Below are positions 34,302-44,406 of a DNA stretch of 64,000 bases, in pieces (the first letter of the stretch is position 1; each line of letters begins with the position of its first letter). This DNA comes from Panaeolus papilionaceus (Eukaryota; Basidiomycota; Agaricomycetes; Agaricales), in the NCBI GenBank assembly GCA_015501605.1, contig JADNRZ010000020.1, positions 682,001 to 746,000 on the forward strand, given 5' to 3'. Below the pieces are notes generated by a model. It was not told the DNA's origin. It saw nothing but the letters and a program-made list of their open reading frames with translations, and did not search any database. The position numbers and the translations under genes were made by a program.

Positions 34302-36283
34302 TCAAGGCTCATACATTACCAAGAAGCTCGGACGAATAGCGTCATTGTTGTAGACGACCAATTCGTCGTAATTCAAGCTACCGCCTTTCTCCGCAAGTAC
34401 CTGACATGCACAAATTTTCGTCAAATTTTCGCTTGGGATTGACAGATATGTCGACTCACGGAATCAAATCCAGCAGGAGGCGCGGTGAGGGTGGTATTGT
34501 CTTGTAAGAGCTTGCACCCTTTTCCGACGACGACCTTGTTTAAAAGAATAGCCTTCAAAGAGGACTTGCAATCGTTTTGTGAGTAGTCGTTCGACCTTAG
34601 AAGCTTGATGAGTATCCCATCATTCTAATAACTTTATTTGGACAGGTACAACTCACTTTGAAGATGTAGAGGACGTATAAATTCCTTTCCCGAACCTAAT
34701 TGAGGAAAAAACCCGACGTTAGTGCCGCTCAAACGCAGATAGGTACCTCCAATGAAGAGGGTATAAAACACACCTTCCCCACCCTGTCTTTTTACCCCAC
34801 AGGGTGATGTCAAAAGACGACCGCATAATGGAGCAAAGAGAGCAAGAGGTGCTACTGCAAAACTGCGTGTGGCCTTTGTCCCCCAGATTGCATGACCGTT
34901 TCGTACCATGCCAACGACGGTTTTCGTTGCCAGCAGATCTGCCGGAGCTCACGAACTGACCACGAGCCTCCACAGCAGCGCTACTCCAGCAGAAGGGTTG
35001 ACAAGCTGGGTTAGTACCGCCAGTCGCGTTACGGAATATGGGACTTACCGATACGCATTGTAGCTTGCCAAGGACGATGCGGGTGTCACAATCTTATAGA
35101 CGCGTTTGACAGGGGGACAGCTGGACCCTGTATGTCTCCACGACGCCTTGAATTGCTCTGCGACTGCAAGATTCAAGAAAACCGATTCAGTAAATCGAAT
35201 GCTAAACAATTGGAATTTCCTAAGGCGGAGGTCCAGGTTGGGCACGTACCACTCTTGAAAGTGACATGACCTTGCGGTACCTCCAAGATCATGGGACCTT
35301 TGCTCTCCGCATCATCGATACATGTCTGGCTGCAGAAGTGACAGTTGGCCATCTTCGGGGCCTGAAGACACATCAAGCAAAGCGTCTCGCCGAGCCTATA
35401 GAAATATTCATGTAAGTACATTCGTTCGTCTCTGCGTCTCACAAAAGACAGAGAATTGTTAAGCGTACGTTTTATGCGCTATAGAGCAATAGTCCTGTCC
35501 CACGGAGTGCGGCGGGTTTTGACAGCCAGGGGCTTGACAAATGGCTGTGGAGGAGGCTTGTTGGGAGGTAGGAACAGGCGAATGACTTGCGCTCCTACCG
35601 TTGCTTGAGCCACCGTTGGTACCTCTTCTCTGCGGGCCATTCGCACTTCTTGCACAGGCTTTGCTGCAATAATCATGCGTCTTGGTCCCATCCGAATACT
35701 TGGGACGATTGTGGCAGAACTGTGAGTAAAATCAATTTTGTCTACATTTTAGTCCTTTCGATTACAGACAGATTGACAGTCCCGCGACATACGTGACAAT
35801 TTCCAGAGTTTCCACTGCCAGTGGTGACCTGACCATTTGAAGGGGCAACCCCGTTTAGCTTCTTGTTTGCGCACGTCTTGCCACAGTAGGGATGAGTCTT
35901 GGAGCCATCGAAGTGCTTTGGGCGCAATTGGCAGTACTGGATCGGGCGAGAAGGTATTAGATCCTTTTTATTACTTCATAGAGAAATCTGATACTAACAT
36001 CGCAAAGTGCTATGGGATTAACTGTGCTAAGACCTCCTGGGATAGAATTACTTCCGTTGCTCGAAGCAATCGAACCGTTCGAAGGCTTCGGAGCCGCTGT
36101 GCTACCTGATGATGGCTGAGCCGCTGTTCCACCGCCCTGGACAGATGGAGGTGGAACAGCCGGGGGTGGTGCTATGGGAGCGGCTGCTGGAGGTGGAGCA
36201 GGAGGTTTCTGCGATCCTCCGAGAGGATAGTGGCTCGCGAGGGTTCCGAGAATAGAGAGGGCGAGCGGGATATGGGAAGACAT
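34302..36283 (-). CDS. Zinc-module/PARP-type ADP-ribosyltransferase (cluster gene A)
   Basis: About nine exons from the ATG at 36283 to the stop at 34302. After a Pro/Ala/Ser-rich N-terminus come two related zinc modules (CDYCQLRPKH..THPYCGKTCA and CHFCHNRPKY..THDYCSKACA), a third module (CQAPGCQNPPHSVGQDYCS) and a fourth (CLMCLQAPKMANCHFCSQTC). The C-terminal half is a PARP catalytic domain: FKASWRHTGSSCPPVKRVYK, then RWHGTKRSCNLGD, the Cys cluster CSSTSCSLC, RFGKGIYTSSTSSKSNDYS, VVVGKGC and LNYDELVVYNNDAIRP. His of HGT, Tyr of GIY and Glu of DEL fit the H-Y-E triad, so activity is plausible. PARPs transfer ADP-ribose from NAD+ to protein or nucleic acid; the target here is unknown. Divergent from the gene at 36551. 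Confidence 0.8.
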
Positions 36284-36550
36284 CTCAGATGGCGTCTAGT
36301 GAATAAGCTGCTCTAGAGCAGGATGATAGAGTGTTTGATCGTTAGGGGGAAAAGAGGAGAAAGAATCAACGGCAGGATTTTTAAACAGAAACTCTCTAAC
36401 ACAGCGATACCATGCTGAAACAAGATCAGCAACAAGCTGTAGCAATGAGGCAGATGCGTGTCCCTCACGAGGCTACACCAATAGCTTTATACGGCACGTA
36501 AAAAGACATGAAGGTGTTTCGTCTTTCATCCTTTCTACCGATCTGTCATT
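36284..36550. promoter_or_regulatory. Shared divergent promoter region of two cluster genes
   Basis: Only 267 bases separate the start codons of cluster genes A (minus) and B (plus). It contains A/T-rich patches (TTTAAAAAT-like on the minus strand and CTTTATAC on the plus strand), but no element I can name. Co-regulation is an inference from the arrangement. Confidence 0.45.
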
Positions 36551-37806
36551 ATGGCCTCTATCGTCAAGAACGTCGTGCATTGGGGTACACACGGGCAGCG
36601 ACTTAAGCAGCAGCAGACTCAAGTAGCCCCGGTCGTTGATCTATGCGAAGTGAGCGCGCGCCATTTGTCGGTCCCTGAATGATGAAAGCTTGCTAACAAT
36701 TGGTGACCTCACAGATTTGCGGCAAGAAGCCGAAATATGTCGAAAATGGCCGCAAGCACCCTTATTGCAGCAGGAGCTGCGCACGGAATGGGACAGGTCC
36801 CAGCCCGACTGCTTGTGTACTTCAAGGTTGTCGTGCCACAGGCAAACCTGCCTTTGCGAACTTTTGCTCTGATGCCCATGCAAGGTACGAGGGAGTGGAT
36901 CGTATTTTCCAACTCCACCGGTTTACTCATCCTTTCCTCAGGGATGGGGTTCGACTAGGACAAGTTGACCCGTGCCAGCTCTGCCAGGTGCAACCGCGCA
37001 TCGTGGGCTCGATGTGTATCGTCTGTGATCGACTTGTTCGAGCTGGTCCCCGCTTACGCGAGCTGACTACAGACCACAAGACCTTCAAAAACCGTACGTT
37101 GGGCTTACTTCGGGGATATCAATTGATGAATAACCGAGATAACTCTCCCAAAGTGCGTGCCCAGTTCCTGAGCGAATGGGAGAGTCCAAAAGGGACCCCT
37201 GGCTTCGAGAAAGTGTTCGAAGTGATTCTACCTTCCGATATCCGCCAAAGGCACGAGAAATACAGGTATGGATACTACCATAAAACAGAACTCGTTATCT
37301 CATTGACAGCTCTTCTAGATCATCGCACCCGACATTCCAAGAAGTTCGTAGTTTTCACAGTTCGCAATGCATCTGCGATCTCGGGACAAAGGAAGCTGTT
37401 TTATGCAACTTTAAGTCTTGCGGCATCTGTTCAATTGTCAAGTCATCCTTCAAACAATTCGCTTTTGGTGCCAACTTCAATAGCGGGAGGTAAGGAGTAT
37501 CGTTGATACTTTCGCGTCAAATACTTACACTGTCGATAGGTTTGGAGACGGCATTTATTCCTATCGAAACCCTGCTTTAGCTGATCAACATGCAACATCT
37601 TGCACAACTTCACCTTACCGAGTTATGATCGCTTGCGATGTCCTTGTAGAGCCCGGTCAAACTGATCTCGCCGAGGTAAGATCCTCCATTATTTTCAAGC
37701 AAGCGTTCGAACTTATGTCATAATCCAGGACTCTGACGAAGAATCCCTCTTCGTACCAACTGCGGATGCTATCTTGGCAGCCTACATTATCATGTACACT
37801 GCCTAA
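36551..37806 (+). CDS. Zinc-module protein with divergent PARP-type domain (cluster gene B)
   Basis: Exons join MASIVKNVVHWGTHGQRLKQ to the zinc modules CEICGKKPKY..KHPYCSRSCA, CVLQGCRATGKPAFANFCS and CQLCQVQPRIVGSMCIVC, the same order as in gene A. The ART domain follows: FLSEWESPKGTPGFEKVFEV, YRSSHPTFQEVRSFHSS, the Cys cluster CNFKSCGIC, RFGDGIYSYRNPALADQ and EDSDEESLFVPTADAILA. The His, Tyr and Glu positions of the H-Y-E triad remain, but the usual HGT reads HSS and the Ser-Lys after GIY is missing. It may have changed specificity or lost activity. It ends 98 bases from the end of the convergent gene C. Confidence 0.75.
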
Positions 37807-37904
37807 ACCTTATTGTGATTGCATATGAATTCGTATCCTAGCAGTACAGTCTGGCACTGGTGATAAAGTAAATTAAAGATAAATAGAGCTTCGGACCGGG
37901 TGGG

Positions 37905-38969
37905 TTATGAGACGACAGGGGTCTTGAATAAATTGGCGATAATGGCCTGGATCTTCGTCTTACTCTGCACTGGCATGTCCCCGTACACGATTAGGAAGGC
38001 GGGGCGAATCGCGTCGTTATCGTAAACGACCGTTTCCTCGTAGTTAAGGTCGATCCCAGGCTCTCCAATGACCTAGATCGAAGAGGAGACAATTAGAATG
38101 TTAAATTCGATGGAAAGCACGATGATCTCCATTGACTTACGGAGTGGTAACCTTCAGGGGGTTCGGTCAGGGAAGTGGCGTTCTTCCGACGTGTTAAGGG
38201 GTTCCCCACCACGACACGACTGACAACCATAACGCGCAACTTTGCGGAATCGTCTGCGTTGTATGTATAATCGTCCGCTTCTAGCATGGAATTAGCATAA
38301 TGTGGCATAGAGTAGAGGTGAATACAAACTTGATGAGCAGGACGTCGTATAAATTCCGGTTCCGAAACGCTTGAACTTATTTTTCGAGCCTATACAAGTT
38401 AATATTAAGGTCAGCAATGTAGAAACTGGGGTACAAATTGGACACTTACCACACCGCTTGATGTCAAAAGAATTACGGATAACGGAGCAGAGGTTACAAT
38501 CCGTCAAGCCACATAGTAGAACACGGCTGCTGTCTTCTGCCAGTTTGCAGCTTCGATTCGTTCCATGGAACAACAACTGTTCGTTGACGGGATTCTTGAC
38601 TTTTCCTCTGAGGGCCGGAGATGTCAATACATAAGCGCTAGTGTGAACTTGTGGTTAGAATAGAGTCACCTGAGATAGGGTCACAAGTAACGTACCGATA
38701 GCGATGGAATGGCTTCAAACTGGAGTCAGGGTGCAGAATCTTGAAGATGGCGTGAATCTGTGGTTTGCGCTTGTTGGGGTGCTTCCAACCCCTGTAGAAT
38801 TTCCTCGAAACTTTGGATGTTAGGACGACATGCAAAAGTGCAGAAACGAGGGGTTCTTACTGGTGGAGTAATGATCGTCTTCTGTCTTCAGTAACCTAAG
38901 TCGCCGCCATTTCCTATGACCTTGATTCTGAGGATGATCAAAGCTGAATTCATCTACTTGTGTTGCCAT
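37905..38969 (-). CDS. PARP-type ADP-ribosyltransferase without zinc modules (cluster gene C)
   Basis: Exons from the ATG at 38969 (MATQVDEFSFDHPQNQGH) to the stop at 37905, about 280 residues. It is almost wholly catalytic domain: KFYRGWKHPNKRKPQIHAIF, LLFHGTNRSCKLAED, the Cys cluster CGLTDCNLC, RFGTGIYTTSCSSKADDYT, VVVGNPLTRRKN and LNYEETVVYDNDAIRPAF. The H-Y-E triad (HGT, GIY, EET) is complete and the SSKADDY motif matches PARP acceptor-site sequences. The zinc modules of genes A and B are absent; the frame upstream shows no exon with C-x2-C patterns before the ATG. Closest in sequence to gene A. Divergent from the NADAR gene (start codons 768 bases apart). Confidence 0.8.
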
Positions 38970-39737
38970 ATTGGTCAATAAACTGTGGAGAAATTCTCGA
39001 AAATCGTCAGCCTAATATACAGATACCAGGAGTTTGGTCGTCAAGTATGAGAAAAGAGGTCTGGGGAGATAGCACAGCAAAGAGTTTCAAATAATGCCAC
39101 GACGAAGGAGCATGTTGTGTAGACCCCATTGTAACGTTTCATATTATCGCGCTACCCCGAGAGCAGTCAACTTTCGAGTGACCATTGTTCCAATTCCAGT
39201 AAGATTCCAGCTGCCAGGCGCGACATTGTGTAGAATTACCCCAGAAAGCCATCATCCTCGGATTCCAGAAGTTTAAAAAACACCAAAAGCGAACAACATC
39301 AGCGCAGATTATTCAGCTGTATAGATTATGAAAGGTCAAAACCACCCGACAAAGGGCTAGCCAAGCTAAGGGCAAGTTGCCTTCAGGGTGTCGCGTGGTG
39401 TCACAAAACCTCATGGTAAGTCACGCATCACACTTGCCCCTGTTTTGACCTCGAACCACGATGGCTCGGGATGATCAAGACGCAGTAGGTCTGTCAGCTG
39501 CACGTTATCAAAAGCCCATGATCACTGATTCAAACAGGAAATAGATGTATCAATAATAGAAACGTTTTTGTCGCGAGGATTCCTCAACATGTTTTGTTAG
39601 AGTGGCTAAGCTGAAGCGAACGAAGAAAGGGAAAACAACCACAACATTCCACTCACAACAATTTCTCCAACACACCTGCACAGAACATTTATCAAAGCAC
39701 AGCTGTAATACTGATTTCTTACTTTTTTCTCCTCGCT
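38970..39737. other. Divergent intergenic region between PARP-like gene C and the NADAR gene
   Basis: About 770 bases with no open frame of note; the 5' regions of both genes. No motif recognised. Confidence 0.5.
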
Positions 39738-40820
39738 ATGCAGTCCAGGAAAACCATCACCATTGTTACATCGCCTCCTTCGGCCACCAAGTCGCTCCCT
39801 GCAAGTTTGGCCTCCCCTATTGCGAAGCAAGCGCCCCTATACCGGATAGAGGAGAGGAGTAGAACTATATACGTCTCCTCAGATGACGACCCTTCAACCT
39901 GGGACCCGCAGAGCCTGAACAAAATGTTCTCTCAAGTAGGATCTCCAGCGCAGTTATCAGCCTCTAGTGAGCCTATCCGGAGGACCAAATCGTACGTCGA
40001 CACAGAATTTATTATCACGGAAGAAAACTCTCCCCCTCTTGAGACACCACGATCCCCACCTACAAGAGCAAGGACGAGCATCTATAATGCTCGTCGTCCT
40101 GGTGTCAAAAGTGCAAGTGGTGTGCCTGTGTCCAACTATGTTCTTGGTACTCCACAAAGTAGACTTCGCGGACTGGCGACACAACCAGCACGACCAGCAC
40201 AGAGACCGCGAATCCTGTTCTACCACAAGCACGACCCTCATTACGGATTTACCAACTTTTCTGCACATCCTGTGACTTACAATGGAAGGAAATATCCGAC
40301 AAGCGAGCATCTTTTTCAGTCATTTAAGGTAGGGCCTTTTTCGATTTGACCTAGAAACGTTCATCTGACGTTTTATTAGTTCCAGGGACATCGTCCAAAT
40401 CTCGCAGAACATATCAGGACATGCTCTGAACGGCCCAGCGTCGCTTTTTCGGAAGCCCGTCGGTTTCAACCTGAGGTTCGCCCAGATTGGAAGCAAGTTA
40501 ATATCGAAAAGGTAGGAACAAAGTTCTAGACTGCACTAGACTGCATTCAGTAATTGATGGTACCCGTAGATGGATGAGGCTCTGTTCTACAAATTCACGC
40601 AGCATCCTGATCTGTTGCAAGAATTACTTGCCACGGGCGATGCAGAGCTTATCGAGGTAATGGACTCCCTTCATCGATTGATGACTTCATTCGCTGACGG
40701 CTTTTGTAGGACTCTGATAAGGATGCATTCTGGGGTGTTGGGGCAGATCGAAAAGGTCGAAATGAACTAGGAAGGTGTCTTGAGCGATTGAGAACTAAAC
40801 TTCGTGGTGATGGATGCTAA
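39738..40820 (+). CDS. NADAR-domain protein (YbiA/DUF1768 type), possible ADP-ribose glycohydrolase (cluster gene D)
   Basis: Four exons: 39738-40328, then from about 40380, 40570 and 40711 to the stop at 40818-40820. The N-terminal 150 residues are Ser/Pro/Thr-rich and disordered (ETPRSPPTRART, RRPGVKSASG). The C-terminal domain is a clear NADAR fold: FYHKHDPHYGFTNFSAHPVT, KYPTSEHLFQSFKFQGH, VAFSEARRFQPEVRPDWKQV, KFTQHPDLLQELLATGDAEL and DAFWGVGADRKGRNELG. The conserved Glu of PTSEH and the final D-x-FWG-x-G-x-D block are present. Bacterial members of the family hydrolyse N-glycosidic bonds, including ADP-ribose on guanine; the substrate here is inferred. Located within a group of PARP-like genes. 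Confidence 0.88.
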
Positions 40821-41091
40821 ATCGCCTCCATCGATTGTACGATTTCTTTACTATGTTACTTTATGTCTTTTTCGATACTTTCGGATTTTTCGCAACACGT
40901 GTCTTTATTTTGAGCCTGACCTAATCTTTCCTCATGAAACATTTAGCAGTGATGCATGATGTCGTAGCATGGTAGGTGTCCTCGAGGTGGACACGCGCAG
41001 CGGACGATGCGAACAGATAAAACAAAATTGAACCCTCCTTTCACTCCAAATCTCCCCTTCATTGTCCTTTCTACGCATCGATATACTACAA
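40821..41091. other. Short spacer between NADAR gene and zinc-module gene
   Basis: 271 bases, tandem orientation; no element recognised. Confidence 0.5.
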
Positions 41092-42547
41092 ATGGCGACC
41101 ACTATCCCTGTCATGCAAACATCTCAACCCGCTGCATCTCAGCTTTGCGACGTAAGGAGCATTTGTTTGGCCATAATATGTACGCTAAATGGCGTGTTCA
41201 TTTTGTATGCAGTACTGCCATCAGAAGCCTAAATTTTCAAACCATTTATATTGCTCGAAGACCTGCGCAGGTCAAGCAGCGACTCTCTGTAACGTAAGTG
41301 TCAATTTGCAGCGATGACCGGCGGAAAATTGTCTCTAATTAATTTTTTTCTTCCTGCTTGTCCCGATGGCCTCGTAACTATACTGCAGCATTGCCATAAG
41401 AAACCTAAATACCAAAATTTCGAGTTTTGTGGGAAGAATTGTGCAGCATTAGCCAACCCCGGTGGTAAACCAAATCGCAATGCTGCGCAAGGAGGACCCG
41501 CACCGGCTTCCCAAGCGACGGGAGGGTCGAAGCCATCTTTCCAGTCTAAGGGTGCTCAGAAAGCAGGCGGAGGCGCAGGAGGGGCTCCTGCCACTTTTGA
41601 CCCAGTACAGCTCGCAAGTACGATCTTTTCATCTTCTATGTCATCGATATGAATTAATATACTAATTAGCCGTCTCTCTCTTTCTTTGTCTGTTTATAAT
41701 TATCCTTCGACATTACGCATCGCTTTAGAGCTCGTTGCGCAGCACATTCCTCAGGTCCAAGCGTACATGGCGCCTATAGGTGCAGCAGCAGCGGCCGTCT
41801 CTCAAAATCAACAAGGCCCACTCGGAGGTGGTGTTTATGCACCACAGGTTATGGCACCTGCTGCCCAACCCCAGACGCAGGTCCCAGCACCTGTTGTAAA
41901 TCCATTCCTCGATCCCACTGGCGCGCCTGGAGCTGCGAACGGAACCGGTGCGGGGATCCCGAACAATTTCTCTCATACCCCTCCTGGCACTCAACCCCTT
42001 CACATTAGTACCAAACAATACACCGGGAATCAACAAGCTTCCGATAATCTTGAGTGCCTTATCCCTGGCTGCGGGCAGCCTGTCCACATTGACGCGAAAG
42101 GCCTAAAGACAAGCGAGTATTGTTCGATGAGGCACAGAGAGTGAGTAGTCCCCGTCACCTTCTCTTCTCTTTCGATTGGTATCGAGATCATTTCATGGAT
42201 GGTTGGCACTACTTTCGATGTCGAGCTGTGAAGAAAACAAGGCGTTGGAATGGTGTCCTCGGACTCGCTTGTAGCTCGAGGACTTTCTTATCTTTTTCCC
42301 ATGACGATCTCGACGTCCCTGATTCATCGGCGCTTCCTCTGCCTTCTTCTTGCTTCTGTTGAGCCCTGCTGATTAACGTCATTTACTTCCGCCGTACAGG
42401 GAAGCAGTGCTCTCCGGACTGAGACCACCATGCATCATGTGTTTAACCTTACCCCAGAGTGAGACCGATTACTTCTGCTCGAGAGCTTGTAGAGAAGAGT
42501 CGATGAACAAGCAGCAGGAATACGAGGTCGTCTCTGATCCAGAGTAA
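41092..42547 (+). CDS. Stand-alone zinc-module protein of the PARP-like cluster (cluster gene E)
   Basis: Exons join MATTIPVMQTSQPAASQLCD to two copies of the module (YCHQKPKFSNHLYCSKTCA and HCHKKPKYQNFEFCGKNCA). A low-complexity Gly/Ala/Pro/Gln region follows (KAGGGAGGAPATF, then AAAAAVSQNQQGPLGGGVY). It ends with the same two C-terminal modules seen in gene A: CLIPGCGQPVHIDAKGLKTS through EYCSMRHR, and CIMCLTLPQSETDYFCSRAC. The stop at 42547 falls where gene A continues into its PARP domain; no ART motif occurs in the next kilobase. It could be a truncated PARP relative, or an adaptor that binds the same target as gene A. Confidence 0.75.
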
Positions 42548-44406
42548 AGCTTGCGTCTGTGCTAATTACTCGGTTCATCAAGTTAGGAAGAATTAGGATC
42601 CCGTAGGATCAAATCGCTACCAATCGCTGCCAATCTTGCCTCGCTATGTAGTCACATAATTGTCTAATCATTTTCTTCTCTTCTTCACCCTCGGTCTTTA
42701 ACTCAATTTACTTGGCCCTGTATTTTACCGAACATATTTATTTTTTCCATCTTACTGGTCCCGCATAACTCAGCGAACCTGCTGGGTACTATAGACGCGT
42801 CGAAAACACCATTCAGTAGGACAGGGTCAACACACGGAGAAGATGCGACATCCTTCCGATTGATTACCTAGCGAAATGATAACAGATCTATACCATGCAT
42901 CCAGTCCATCCGAATTTAATACACATGTCTATAGCCTTACGCGTCCAAACATTGGCGATATCTCTATTCATCGCTGAATGAATTTGAATCTATCAGTGTT
43001 CTAGACTTGGTCAGACTTCGAAACCTTCGGCGGCCCTTCATCGTCCCCCTTTGATTCATTGCCCATGCAAATATCCTTCCAGTCTAACGCGCTAAAGCCT
43101 GTGTGTTACAGTTCGAAAACTGAATGGCAAGTTCTGCGATTCTGATGTTACACATTGGCGTCATTACAGCATAAATCGCAATAGATCTTCCCATTTGAAT
43201 ACCAGACTGTGTTCAACTTGTCATATAGCGTATATGATGAAGACACAAAACACCTACCATTCACATCGTTGTCAAATCACTCCTGTACCACAGGTATAGT
43301 TGTACACTCTGTGGGAAGGGTGGAGTGCCACTGAGTATAAACCATAAAATGCCGCGCCTCGAGGATGTTTCCAACTCTCGTTGACTGCGAATCGAATCCC
43401 AGCACGCGTTGTTTACGTCGCTTGAATTGAATTGAATGGCATCATTTGAAGGTCTTCTGGCAATACAGTAGCAAAAGATAAGAATATACGGGCAATAATA
43501 AGTCCAAGAGAGCACCGCATGGTAAAGCCACTCCCATGTTCGTCGAATCGCACGCAGGTTCGTAGTTATATTACACATAGGCATGTGTATTGGGGCCCCT
43601 TTCCTGGAGATTTTGGTTCTAAGTTCAGACTTCTTGTTCCCTGAGATATTTACGTGGCGAATCAGTCTCTGTTCGCGTGTGTGAAAGTAGGGGATCGGTG
43701 CATTATTAGCGATTAAGGGAAAGGAAAGTGTGTAGATGGAACATCGATCTGTTGTCGTCTAACCCAGGCAAGACATTCGACCTCTTCGAACATCCTATCA
43801 GTTGACCGATGCTTACGAATCTGAAGGAACACGGCCATTGCCGTCATTTTGAGTTGTTGATATCGGAAATTCAATGATTACATGAAGCCATTCCATCCTA
43901 CCCCCTAAATTTTGCGGACGGCAAGTGCGCGTTGATTTCATTTCGGAGATAGTTGTAACCTTCCAACAGCGGTACGTTAACGGCCACTTGATTCATGAAA
44001 AGTATATGGCACACAATGTAAAGCAGTGATAACGTTGTCAATGTAGTTTGAATTGCAGTGCAGTGATATGCTAAAGGTATTATGGAATATGATACAACAG
44101 GTCTGTTTATATGTGATACAATAGGAAATAGTACCCTACGAATATGGTCGAACGTTTTTGTGAGATAGCATACTCCAGTAGATGAGTACATAAATGAATA
44201 AACAAGAGGAGGGGTGTAGTGATACAATAGTAAGGAGCGTAGTCTTCAGAATTATGATTTGGCCAGCAATGGAATTATGGTAGGTGTCGTGTGTGTGTGT
44301 GTAGGTCTCAATTGCGTTTATTCACGAAAGGAGTGAGATTCTTTTAAGGAGGCGGCGAATGCCAACTAAGATAAGATGAGAAAAGGGACTCGATCGTTTA
44401 ATTCGG
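42548..44406. other. Intergenic, about 1.9 kb, no gene supported
   Basis: Open frames at 43261-43584 and 43898-44227 on the minus strand show no family-like sequence. A short (GT)7 run lies at 44289-44302. Nothing else recognised. Confidence 0.45.
44289..44302. repeat. (GT)7 microsatellite
   Basis: Seven perfect GT units, just 3' of the convergent zinc-finger gene. Confidence 0.8.
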
